Shown in pieces: positions 25,553-33,385 of a stretch of 64,000 bases of DNA (positions are counted from its first letter, which is position 1; each line of letters starts with the position of its first letter). The notes beneath the pieces are model-generated. The model made no database searches and had not been told where the DNA came from. It worked only from the letters and a program-made list of their open reading frames with translations. This stretch comes from Eubacteriales bacterium (GTDB lineage: Bacteria > Bacillota > Clostridia > Lachnospirales > Lachnospiraceae), in contig JAUNGM010000017.1 in the NCBI GenBank assembly GCA_030524545.1, forward strand, positions 1 through 64,000, given 5' to 3'. A program made the position numbers and the translations under genes.

Positions 25553-26539
25553 TTAGATAGCGTCGATCTCTTCAAAAGCAGTTTCCCCGGATTGGGAGGA
25601 AAGAGAATCTTTGTAAAACAGGCTCTTTCCGAAGACCTGGCCGATGGGAATCCGGATATCCCGGTTTGATAAAAACTCATCAAGCAATGTTTCAAACAGA
25701 GATACTGCGCGTTCGCTTGTAAGCTTGGGATATCTGTGGGTGATCTTATAGCAGACGCGGTTGGGTGGCTGGTTTTTCAGCCTGCTGACATAAATCGGGC
25801 GGTAATGGGAAAGCTCGATCACAGCCGACTCGGGAGCAATGATCCAGTTGGTGGGATCCTGCCAGAGCCGGTTCATCAAAGTGATGGTGTCAACAGCGAT
25901 GTGAGGCCGCGAGGATGCTGCAAGCCATCGGTCATGCCAGATCTGGAAGTTGTTGTCCCAGCTTAAAAACAATTCCCTGGAAGCATCCAGCTCGTCCGTA
26001 TGTACCAGAGGCCTGGCAATGGCCGGACGGTCAGATTGTACCAGATAGAGCTTTTCTTCATACATACGTTCCGAGATGATATTTTTATAATGGAGATGAT
26101 GATAAACAAATCCAATATCAATGTCGTGATTATTAAGAAGATTATAAAGCTCTGAGGACTGATGGGTGCGGATGTTCAGATCCATCCGGTAGTCCTTCCG
26201 GAGAATCTGGCGGTACAGCGGAGCCAGCAGGGCGGTATTCAGACTGTCCGTACAGCCTACGATAAGAAACATCTGCTCCTGATTAAGCTGCAGTGTCTGT
26301 GTCTCTTTCCACAGAGAGATCCAGCGCTCTGCAAGAGTAATAAACTCCGTGCCCTTTGTCGTCAGTTCGACCTGTTTGTGCCCCTTTTTACGGATGATCA
26401 GGGGAAAACCAAGCTCGTCTTCCAGAGAGCGCAGCCTGTGGCTGACCGTAGGCTGGGACAGAAAGAGAAGCTCTGCGGTTTTGGTGATACTCTTGGTATT
26501 TACAATGGTCAGAAAGGTTTCAATCTCAGAAAGATTCAT
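25553..26539 (-). CDS. LysR-family transcriptional regulator
   Basis: A 328-residue regulator. Residues 1-60 are the LysR helix-turn-helix with TAELLFLSQPTVSHRLRSLE, followed by the linker helix and a periplasmic-binding-like effector domain (about 90-300). It is transcribed divergently from the RraA-type gene and lies between it and the symporter-aminotransferase operon. The AT-rich element found in three nearby promoters (18843, 22683, 26599) is the best candidate binding site. The copy at 26599 lies in its own upstream region, so autoregulation is likely. The inducer may be a 2-oxo or amino dicarboxylate. Confidence 0.88.
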   Translation of the reverse strand: MNLSEIETFLTIVNTKSITKTAELLFLSQPTVSHRLRSLEDELGFPLIIRKKGHKQVELTTKGTEFITLAERWISLWKETQTLQLNQEQMFLIVGCTDSLNTALLAPLYRQILRKDYRMDLNIRTHQSSELYNLLNNHDIDIGFVYHHLHYKNIISERMYEEKLYLVQSDRPAIARPLVHTDELDASRELFLSWDNNFQIWHDRWLAASSRPHIAVDTITLMNRLWQDPTNWIIAPESAVIELSHYRPIYVSRLKNQPPNRVCYKITHRYPKLTSERAVSLFETLLDEFLSNRDIRIPIGQVFGKSLFYKDSLSSQSGETAFEEIDAI

Positions 26540-26598
26540 AAGCAGCCCCTCCAGGTTTATCGGTGTATTAATTATAAAAGTTATTTATATTATACAGA

Positions 26599-26639
26599 GA
26601 AATTATTCGTTTTTCAATTATAAAATTATATGGTATGAT
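26599..26639 (+). promoter_or_regulatory. RraA-gene promoter with shared element (copy 3)
   Basis: GAAATTATTCGTTTTTC and then AATTATAAAAT precede the extended -10 TATGGTATGAT (hexamer 26634-26639). It occupies the divergent region between lysR and the RraA-type gene. Confidence 0.65.
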
Positions 26640-26716
26640 GCAATCAGAAAAAAATAAATGGATGATTTTCATGAAAGTTCAGGAAACATGAAAAAAATAA
26701 AAGAGAGGTATTCGTT

Positions 26717-27397
26717 ATGGCAGTTGGATGTAGAATCAGAAGAAATTTTGAAAGACCGGCAAAAGAATTAGTGGAAGCTTTCCGCGGAATTCCGGTAGCA
26801 AACATTGATGACAATATGGGAAGAATCGCAGCAGTAGACCAGAGCATTTTCCCGCTGAATCCTGATGCACGTATTCTCGGAACCGCATTTACCGTGAATG
26901 CCCCGGCAGGAGACAACCTTTTGTTCCATGCAGCACTTGATATGGCAGAGCCCGGTGATGTGATCGTTCTGGCTAACAAGGGAAGCCTGAGCCGTTCCCT
27001 TTGCGGAGAGATCATGAGCAACTATGCAAAGAGCAGAGGCCTTGCAGGAATTATCATTGACGGATGTGTTCGTGACAGCCGCGGACTTCGTACTATGGAT
27101 TTCCCGGTATATGCAAAAGGCGTTACACCAAACGGCCCGTACAAAAACGGCCCCGGGGAAATGAATTTCCCGGTATCCTTTGCAGGAATCGTGATCAATC
27201 CCGGTGATATCATTGTCGGAGACTCCGACGGCCTTCTCGTGATCGATCCGAAATATGCAGCAGAGATCGCAGAAAAAGCAAAGGCAACAAACATAAGCGA
27301 AGAAGGGCAGCTGAACGGCATTCTTACAGGCAAGGGCTGGCCGCGTCCATGGGTACAGGACAAATTAAAAGAAGTTGGCTTTGAATTCGTAGACTAA
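26717..27397 (+). CDS. RraA-family protein, probable 4-hydroxy-4-methyl-2-oxoglutarate aldolase/oxaloacetate decarboxylase
   Basis: A 226-residue member of the RraA/HMG-CHA aldolase family. The family core ILGTAFTVNAPAGDN is followed by the metal/substrate site GIIIDGCVRDSRGLRTMDFP (Arg-Asp pair). GDIIVGDSDGLLVIDPKYA lies near residue 160. Members with this Asp/Arg site are divalent-metal aldolases that cleave 4-hydroxy-4-methyl-2-oxoglutarate or 4-carboxy-4-hydroxy-2-oxoadipate to pyruvate plus a second acid, and many decarboxylate oxaloacetate. The RNase E inhibitor role of E. coli RraA is unlikely to apply. It is probably in the LysR regulon and is followed by its own terminator. Confidence 0.8.
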   Translation: MAVGCRIRRNFERPAKELVEAFRGIPVANIDDNMGRIAAVDQSIFPLNPDARILGTAFTVNAPAGDNLLFHAALDMAEPGDVIVLANKGSLSRSLCGEIMSNYAKSRGLAGIIIDGCVRDSRGLRTMDFPVYAKGVTPNGPYKNGPGEMNFPVSFAGIVINPGDIIVGDSDGLLVIDPKYAAEIAEKAKATNISEEGQLNGILTGKGWPRPWVQDKLKEVGFEFVD

Positions 27398-27412
27398 TCC
27401 ATATATACATAA

Positions 27413-27486
27413 AAAATATAAGAAACGCTCGGTTTTATCGTATCGTCCATAAATGATTTGTATCAGAGTGTTTCTTATATTTTTAC
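27413..27486 (+). terminator. terminator after the RraA-type gene
   Basis: AATATAAGAAACGCTC pairs with GAGTGTTTCTTATATT (one G-T pair), followed by TTTA. It closes the RraA transcription unit before glutamate dehydrogenase. Confidence 0.7.
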
Positions 27487-27560
27487 TCCATAATATAGAA
27501 AATATAAATAAAATAACTATATAAAATAAAAACAATTTATAAATGGAAGGGGAAATTACA

Positions 27561-28832
27561 ATGGGAAACAAAGCTTACAATCCGTATGAAAACATGCTGA
27601 GTGTATTGGATCAGGCAGCAGGAAAGCTTGGACTGGCAAGAAGCGACTACGAAACACTCCGCTATCCGGAGAGGGAACTGACCGTATCCATACCGGTGAA
27701 GATGGACAATGGAGAGATCAAAGTATTCGAGGGCTATCGTGTACAGCACAACAGCTCCAGAGGACCTTACAAGGGCGGTATCCGGTATCATCAGGATTCC
27801 AACCTGGATGAAGTAAAGGCATTATCCGCATGGATGTCCTTCAAATGTGCGGTCGTAAACATTCCTTACGGCGGCGCCAAGGGCGGCATCAAGGTTGATC
27901 CGAGAGAGCTTTCCCGTGATGAACTGATTCGCCTCACAAGAAGATACACCACCAGAATCCTTCCGATCATCGGACCGGATCAGGATATCCCGGCTCCTGA
28001 TGTGAATACAAACGGTGAGGTTATGGGCTGGATCATGGACACCTACAGTATGTTCAAGGGACATTCCGTTCCGGGCGTTGTTACAGGCAAGCCTCTGGAA
28101 ATCGGCGGTTCTATCGGAAGACCGGAAGCGACCGGACGCGGTGTGACAATCATCACACTTCAGTGCCTGAAGAACATGGGACTGGATGCTGATGCCCAGA
28201 CATATGCAATCCAGGGTATGGGTAATGTAGGCGGTACCGCAGCAAGTATTTTCTATGAGACAGGAAAGAAGATCGTTGCGGTAGGTGATTACTCCGGCGG
28301 CGTATACAAAGAAGACGGACTGAATATTCCTGAAATCCTGGCTTTCCTTTCCGACAGAAAGAACTGCCTGAAGGACTATCAGGCAGAGGGCGTAGCCCAC
28401 ATTACCAACGATGAGCTGCTTACCTGCAAATGCGATGTACTGATTCCGGCAGCCCTTGAAAACCAGATCACAGAGGAGAATGCAGACCGTATCCAGGCAA
28501 AGGTGATCGTTGAAGCTGCCAACGGACCGACAACCGTAGAAGCTGACGAGATCCTGAATAAAAAGGGAATCATCGTAGTACCGGATATCCTGGCAAATGC
28601 CGGAGGTGTAGTTGTATCCTATTTTGAATGGGTACAGAATATCCAGAGTATGGCCTGGGATCTGGATGAAGTAAACAAAACGCTTGAGAAAATCATGCTG
28701 AAAGCCTATAATGATGTAGACAATATGGCAAAAGAGAAGAACAGCACAATGCGTATGGGTGCTTATATGGTAGCGATCAACAGAATTGTTACTGCAGGAA
28801 AGATGCGCGGCGGCCCGATCTCTATGGCATAA
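27561..28832 (+). CDS. glutamate dehydrogenase (Glu/Leu/Phe/Val dehydrogenase family)
   Basis: A 423-residue hexameric-type dehydrogenase that interconverts glutamate and 2-oxoglutarate plus ammonia. Visible are VQHNSSRGPYKGGIRYHQ and KCAVVNIPYGGAKGGI with the catalytic lysines. PDQDIPAPDVNTN holds the catalytic Asp, and IQGMGNVGGTAAS is the Rossmann glycine motif. The start at 27561 follows GGAAGGGGAAATTACA. Glutamate rather than a branched-chain substrate is suggested by length and by the pxp genes that deliver glutamate. It is a separate unit behind a terminator. Confidence 0.88.
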   Translation: MGNKAYNPYENMLSVLDQAAGKLGLARSDYETLRYPERELTVSIPVKMDNGEIKVFEGYRVQHNSSRGPYKGGIRYHQDSNLDEVKALSAWMSFKCAVVNIPYGGAKGGIKVDPRELSRDELIRLTRRYTTRILPIIGPDQDIPAPDVNTNGEVMGWIMDTYSMFKGHSVPGVVTGKPLEIGGSIGRPEATGRGVTIITLQCLKNMGLDADAQTYAIQGMGNVGGTAASIFYETGKKIVAVGDYSGGVYKEDGLNIPEILAFLSDRKNCLKDYQAEGVAHITNDELLTCKCDVLIPAALENQITEENADRIQAKVIVEAANGPTTVEADEILNKKGIIVVPDILANAGGVVVSYFEWVQNIQSMAWDLDEVNKTLEKIMLKAYNDVDNMAKEKNSTMRMGAYMVAINRIVTAGKMRGGPISMA

Positions 28833-28944
28833 TCAATCGGAAGAACCGGGGTGGAGGTTCGGCCTTCACTTAGGGATACCTGCAGGGCAGGCACCGGATT
28901 ATGGCAGATTGTGCTGAAAGAAAACAGAACCGGAGGAAATATGA

Positions 28945-29751
28945 ATGAAGGAAACACTGATTATACTTGGAACCGGTAATGCTACCGTGACAAAATGCTA
29001 TAATACCTGCTTTGCAGTGAAAAAAGAGGACGAATACTTTCTGGTGGATACCGGCGGCGGCAACGGCATACTGGCCCAACTGGAAAAAGCGGAGATTCCG
29101 ATGGAGAAGATCCATAACATCTTTATCAGTCATGAACACACGGATCATATCCTTGGTCTTGTGTGGCTGATCCGCATGATCGCAACCCGTATGAAAAACG
29201 GAAAATACGAAGGAAATCTTGATATTTACTGCCATGAAGAATTGAAAGAGACGATTCTGACCATCGTGCGTCTGACTGTTCAGAGCAAATTTTATAATAT
29301 GATCGGACAGCGTATTTTCTTCCATACGGTTGCGGACGGCGAGGAACGGGATATCATGGGATACCATCTGACATTCTTTGATATCCGCTCCACAAAAGCC
29401 AAACAGTTTGGTTTCACCACGACCCTTGCCAACGGGAAGAAATTCACCTTTATCGGAGATGAAAATTATCAGGAGCATGAAGCGCCTTATGTAGAAGGGG
29501 CAGACTGGTTCCTGCATGAAGCTTTTTGCCTGTATGAGCAGCGTGATATCTTCAAACCATATGAGAAACATCACGCAACGGTCAAAGAGGCCTGTGAGGT
29601 GGGAGAGCGTTTCGGCGTGAAGAACCTGATCCTGTATCATACGGAAGATAAGAACATCAGCAAACGGAAGGAACTGTATACAGCGGAAGGCAGACAGTAT
29701 TATTCCGGAAACCTGCTGATTCCGGACGATCTGGAGACATTTGAACTGTAA
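28945..29751 (+). CDS. metallo-beta-lactamase-fold hydrolase
   Basis: A 268-residue MBL-fold protein. The zinc motif is HEHTDH (His63, His65, Asp67, His68), with FIGDENYQEHE supplying the bridging Asp region and a late LYHTEDKN His. The opening LGTGNATVTKCYNTCF and long helical insertion are like RNase Z/arylsulfatase-type members. It may be a phosphodiesterase or esterase rather than a genuine tRNase Z, because the family's exosite is not evident. Its start follows GGAGGAAATATGA. No functional hint comes from neighbours. Confidence 0.7.
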   Translation: MKETLIILGTGNATVTKCYNTCFAVKKEDEYFLVDTGGGNGILAQLEKAEIPMEKIHNIFISHEHTDHILGLVWLIRMIATRMKNGKYEGNLDIYCHEELKETILTIVRLTVQSKFYNMIGQRIFFHTVADGEERDIMGYHLTFFDIRSTKAKQFGFTTTLANGKKFTFIGDENYQEHEAPYVEGADWFLHEAFCLYEQRDIFKPYEKHHATVKEACEVGERFGVKNLILYHTEDKNISKRKELYTAEGRQYYSGNLLIPDDLETFEL

Positions 29752-29804
29752 AGGATATGGTATGGCCGGAGAGGGTCTGATGGATTCTCGGTCCGTGTAC
29801 GGTA

Positions 29805-29850
29805 AGGTGCCTGTAATGCGACGGGTTAAGCATTACAGGCACCTTTTTTA
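29805..29850 (+). terminator. terminator between the convergent MBL and dihydroorotase genes
   Basis: A perfect 15-bp stem, AGGTGCCTGTAATGC with GCATTACAGGCACCT, is followed by six T's on the plus strand. Confidence 0.9.
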
Positions 29851-29860
29851 CAGGAAACAA

Positions 29861-31120
29861 TTAAGCGGAATAAACGATCTTGCCGCCGCAGATCGTATAC
29901 GCAATCTTTCCCTGCAGTTTCATTCCCTTAAACGGGGTATTGGAGGATTTGGAAACAAAGGTTTCCGGAATCCATTCTTCGTCAGGATCAAAGATAACAA
30001 AATCTGCAGGAGCGTTTACTTCGATCGTTCCGCCTGGCAGATGATAAAGCTCTGCAGGATTCGAGGTCATTTTTTCTAATAACTGCATCAGCGTTAAATG
30101 TCCCGGTTTTACCAGGGAGGTGATGCCCAGGCTGAACGCCGTTTCCAGGCCGATAATGCCGCTTGGTGCAGAAGTGACAGGGCGGGATTTTTCCTCTTCG
30201 CTGTGCGGCGCATGGTCTGTGGCAATCAGGTCAATGGTGCCGTCCGCCAGTCCTTCAATGATCGCCTGACGATCCTTTTCCGTACGGAGAGGAGGGTTCA
30301 TTTTGGCAAGGGTGCCGTGAACAAGGACGGCTTCGTCCGTCAGAGTGAAATGATGAGGGGTTGCCTCCGCATGGATGTTGGCACCGAGAGCCTTTGCCAT
30401 GCGGACAAGGGCTACGGAATTCCCGGAACTGATATGCTGGATTACCGTATGCGCACCTGCATGAAGGGCAAGCATACAGTCACGGGCAACCAGTACCTCC
30501 TCTGCCACAGCAGGAGATCCGCCGATTCCCAAAGCCTCGGAAACCTTTCCGCGGTTGATTCCGTTATTGGTGATAAAAGCAGGATCTTCTTCATGAAGGC
30601 TGATGGGAAGGTCCAGGGAAGCAGCCATTTCCATTGCTTCACTGCAGAGCTTTGCGTCCTTTAAGGGAATGCCGTCATCCGTAAAACCGCAGGCTCCCGA
30701 TGCCTTTAATTCTTCCATAGCAGTGAGGGATTCTCCTTTCAGCCCGTGGGAAACGGAAGCGGTCTGGTAAATGCGGATATTCTCTTCTTTGGCACGTTCC
30801 AGAATATCCTTCAGCACAGGAACACAGTCCACAACAGGAGAAGTATTTGCCATACAGATGACGGAAGTAAAGCCGCCCCTGGCTGCAGCGAGGGAGCCTG
30901 TATGCAGATCCTCCTTATAGGTAAATCCAGGATCGCGGAAATGCACATGGGTATCGATCAGCCCCGGTGCAATGGTGAGCCCCCGGATATCCAGGATCTC
31001 TTCACCGGCCATGGCCGTAAGTTCCCCGATTTCCCGGATGATACCGTCAGAAATGCGGATATCTGCCTGTTTTGTTTCGTTTGTGCGTGGATTTACGATA
31101 AGTCCGTTTTTGATGATCAT
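29861..31120 (-). CDS. pyrC: dihydroorotase
   Basis: A 419-residue amidohydrolase for the third step of pyrimidine synthesis, interconverting carbamoyl-aspartate and dihydroorotate. It shows GLIDTHVHFRDPGFTYKED (first zinc His pair and substrate Arg), ANTSPVVD, the FTDDGIPL segment typical of class I enzymes, LHEEDP (His), QHISS (His) and IATDHAPHSEEEK (catalytic Asp). These favour dihydroorotase over allantoinase or hydantoinase. It stands alone, away from other pyr genes, and reads convergently with the MBL gene. The start follows AAGGAGACTTCAT on the minus strand. Confidence 0.88.
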   Translation of the reverse strand: MIIKNGLIVNPRTNETKQADIRISDGIIREIGELTAMAGEEILDIRGLTIAPGLIDTHVHFRDPGFTYKEDLHTGSLAAARGGFTSVICMANTSPVVDCVPVLKDILERAKEENIRIYQTASVSHGLKGESLTAMEELKASGACGFTDDGIPLKDAKLCSEAMEMAASLDLPISLHEEDPAFITNNGINRGKVSEALGIGGSPAVAEEVLVARDCMLALHAGAHTVIQHISSGNSVALVRMAKALGANIHAEATPHHFTLTDEAVLVHGTLAKMNPPLRTEKDRQAIIEGLADGTIDLIATDHAPHSEEEKSRPVTSAPSGIIGLETAFSLGITSLVKPGHLTLMQLLEKMTSNPAELYHLPGGTIEVNAPADFVIFDPDEEWIPETFVSKSSNTPFKGMKLQGKIAYTICGGKIVYSA

Positions 31121-31312
31121 ATATGAAGTCTCCTTAATATAAATGATGATGATTCCTTTGTGAAAATAATTTAAGAATGAATAGCCTGTTTATGATTAAA
31201 ACCAGTATAGGGAATCCGGGAACAGGATGTCAAGGGAAAAATTGGGCAAAATGCCGGAGCAGCGGAAATGCCCTGAGAATGATATGGAAACGGCCTGAAA
31301 AATAGAAAATGA

Positions 31313-31341
31313 TTGACAAACGCAGCTTTGTATCTTACAAT
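31313..31341 (+). promoter_or_regulatory. strong promoter of the ABC-F leader
   Basis: A consensus TTGACA (31313-31318) and TACAAT (31336-31341) are exactly 17 bases apart. Transcription should start near 31348, only about 10 bases before the leader ORF's ribosome site, giving a leader of about 300 nt before the ABC-F start. Confidence 0.8.
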
Positions 31342-31357
31342 AAGTCCAGATTTTATG

Positions 31358-31489
31358 AGAGGGGTGGAAAGATGAGGAGATAATCTGCTTTTGAAAACAT
31401 GAAGCTTATTTGTTGCAGTATGATCGTGGAATGATACTGCTTAGTCATGTTGCCAAAAGTGGATTATGTTCTCATAACCCCTCTTTTTT
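31358..31489 (+). promoter_or_regulatory. ribosome-sensing attenuator leader of the ABC-F gene
   Basis: AGAGGGGT (31358-31365), the ribosome site of the three-codon leader ORF, is exactly complementary to ACCCCTCT (31477-31484), which runs into TTTTTT (31484-31489). Between them AACATGA/TCATGTT and GCAGTAT/ATACTGC form a nested hairpin, so the whole leader folds into a terminator closed by the ribosome site. A ribosome held on the leader ORF would cover the 5' arm and let transcription continue. An alternative local pairing, TTATG-TTCT-CATAA (31464-31477), competes near the end. Confidence 0.6.
31372..31383 (+). CDS. three-codon leader ORF (Met-Arg-Arg-stop)
   Basis: ATGAGGAGATAA follows AGAGGGGTGGAAAG, a ribosome site with good strength and spacing. 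The three-residue peptide MRR ends in TAA. Very short leader ORFs in front of antibiotic-resistance ABC-F genes are known to sense drug-stalled ribosomes; arginine-rich leaders are common among macrolide-type sensors. The function here is inferred from the pairing of its ribosome site with the terminator 3' arm. Confidence 0.5.
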   Translation: MRR

Positions 31490-31644
31490 GATGCGCAAAA
31501 CAGGATGCGGCCATAACGCTGTGAAGCAATGGTTTATGTGCGTTCCTGCAGAAAACAGATGTAAGGTTTGGGTACACGATTCGGGATCATTTGGCAGCAG
31601 ATGGTTCCTTTTTTATGGAACCGGTCAAAGAGAGGATGAGGAAT

Positions 31645-33234
31645 ATGGCACAGATCTGTGTATCGGATCTTACATTTTATTATGAAAACAGTTTTGACAA
31701 CATTTTTGAGAAGGTATCTTTTTCTATTGATACGGACTGGAAGCTGGGATTGATCGGGAGAAACGGGAAAGGGAAAACAACTTTTCTGAACCTGCTGCTG
31801 GGAAAATATGAGTATCAGGGAAGTATCAGCACTTCGACAGTTTTTGATTATTTTCCGTATTCGGTTTTACCGGAGGATTACGGGAAATGTGCGGTGGAAT
31901 TTTATGAGGAACTGAAGGCAGGAAGTGAATTCTGGCGGATTTTATGTGAATTGGAGAAGCTTGAGGCAGACGCGGAGATTTTGTACCGGCCGTTTGAAAC
32001 CCTGAGCCACGGGGAGAGGACGAAGGTGATGCTGGCCGTATTGTTTTCCGGGGAAAATGAATTTCTTCTGATCGATGAGCCTACCAATCACCTGGACCAG
32101 GCTTCCAGGGAAATTGTAAAGAGGTATCTTGGAGGAAAAAGGGGATTCATTCTTGTATCTCATGACAGGGATCTTCTGGATGCCTGTGTGGATCATGTAC
32201 TGGTATTAAACCGGAATTCCATTGAGGTGCAGAGCGGAAATTTTTCAAGCTGGTGGGAGAATAAAAACCGGAAGGATGCCTTTTCCCAGAGAGAAAATGA
32301 AAAGCATAAAAAGGAGATCGTGAAGCTGAAAAAAGCATCTGAAAGGACAAAACAGTGGGCGGACAAAAACGAGGGAACCAAGATCGGATTTGACCCTGTA
32401 AAAGAGCATGACCGCTGTATTGCAACAAGGTCTTTTATCGGTGCAAAGACGAAAAAGATGCAGAGCCGTGTAAAGCAGATGGAATACCGGATCGACAGGG
32501 AGATTGAGGAAAAGGAAGGGCTTCTGAAGGATATCGAAACGCCTGCGGAGCTGAAGCTTTCTCCTTTGGAGCATTATAAAAATGTGCTTATTTCCGCAAA
32601 AGAATACGGGCTGAAATACCAGGATGCAGAAACTCCTGTTTTTGAAAATCTGAATCTGGAGGTGCAGCAGGGGGAACGGATCTTCCTCAATGGGAAAAAC
32701 GGCTGCGGGAAGTCAAGCCTGATCAAAGCAATTCTGGCAAATGCAGCAGGAAATGCAGCAGGAAATACAGTGGAAAATGCAGCAGGAAATGCTGCGGAAG
32801 ATGCAAAGTGCGGGCAGAAGCCGGTGAATCCGGCGGCAGAGACGGGAACACTCCGCATTGCTCCGAACCTGGTGATATCGTACATTAACCAGGATACCTC
32901 CTTCTTAAAAGGAGATATCAGGCATTTCTGCAGGATACGGAATCTGGAGGAAAGCCTGTTTTGTGCGATTCTTCGCCAATTGGATATGGGACGGGAGCAA
33001 TTCGCAAAGAATATGAAGGAATTTTCGGAAGGACAGAAGAAAAAGGTTCTGATCGCCGCCAGCTTAATGACACCTGCACATCTGTATATCTGGGACGAAC
33101 CGCTGAATTATATCGATGTATTTTCCAGAATGCAGCTTGAAAAATTAATACTGGCCTATCACCCCACCATGCTGGTGGTGGAGCATGATGTACGGTTCCG
33201 TGAGCAGATCGCTACCAGAGTGATTGAAATGTGA
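31645..33234 (+). CDS. ABC-F family ATPase, probable ribosome-protection antibiotic-resistance protein (Lsa/Vga-like)
   Basis: A 529-residue soluble protein with two ABC domains and no membrane span. Domain 1 has Walker A GRNGKGKTT (38-46), signature LSHGERTKV and Walker B FLLIDEPTNHLD. Domain 2 has GKNGCGKSS, FSEGQKKKV and LYIWDEPLNYID. The inter-domain linker (about 220-300, with IATRSFIGAKTKKMQSR) matches the arm of Lsa/Vga/Sal-type factors that reach the ribosomal E and P sites and displace lincosamides, streptogramin A or pleuromutilins. Residues 366-385 contain five tandem four-residue repeats just after the second Walker A. The start 31645 follows GAGGATGAGGAAT. The drug spectrum is not readable from sequence. 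Confidence 0.82.
   Translation: MAQICVSDLTFYYENSFDNIFEKVSFSIDTDWKLGLIGRNGKGKTTFLNLLLGKYEYQGSISTSTVFDYFPYSVLPEDYGKCAVEFYEELKAGSEFWRILCELEKLEADAEILYRPFETLSHGERTKVMLAVLFSGENEFLLIDEPTNHLDQASREIVKRYLGGKRGFILVSHDRDLLDACVDHVLVLNRNSIEVQSGNFSSWWENKNRKDAFSQRENEKHKKEIVKLKKASERTKQWADKNEGTKIGFDPVKEHDRCIATRSFIGAKTKKMQSRVKQMEYRIDREIEEKEGLLKDIETPAELKLSPLEHYKNVLISAKEYGLKYQDAETPVFENLNLEVQQGERIFLNGKNGCGKSSLIKAILANAAGNAAGNTVENAAGNAAEDAKCGQKPVNPAAETGTLRIAPNLVISYINQDTSFLKGDIRHFCRIRNLEESLFCAILRQLDMGREQFAKNMKEFSEGQKKKVLIAASLMTPAHLYIWDEPLNYIDVFSRMQLEKLILAYHPTMLVVEHDVRFREQIATRVIEM
32740..32799 (+). repeat. five 12-nt tandem repeats inside the ABC-F gene
   Basis: Five in-frame copies of a 12-base unit (type AATGCAGCAGGA) encode NAAG, NAAG, NTVE, NAAG and NAAE. 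Unit number could change by slippage without a frameshift. Confidence 0.8.
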
Positions 33235-33237
33235 GGC

Positions 33238-33303
33238 TTACTGTTTATGCTGAAGGCATGAACAGATAACATGTGGGGAAATGATGCGGGCATCAGATGT
33301 TAC
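33238..33303. repeat. dispersed palindromic element, copy B
   Basis: TTACTGTTTATGC, a short loop and CATGAACAG, then GCATCAGATGTTACA about 30 bases on, match copy A at 18945-19010 in order and spacing. It lies right after the ABC-F stop. Its end includes 10 of 11 bases of the GntR-type palindrome ACATCAGATGT, probably by coincidence. Confidence 0.4.
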
Positions 33304-33385
33304 AAAAGAATATGCACACCGGACAAAACGTGCTAAAATAGAAATACAGCGTAATGCGAAACTTCAGTTAAGAAGGAGAATATTT

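Noticed and set aside
26717-27397. RNase E activity regulator (RraA proper)
   Set aside because: The family name comes from E. coli; the Arg-Asp metal site and metabolic neighbours point to an aldolase/decarboxylase.
33291-33301. Fourth GntR operator (GCATCAGATGT)
   Set aside because: It lacks one palindromic base, is far from sugar-acid genes, and is better explained as the end of the dispersed repeat copy B.
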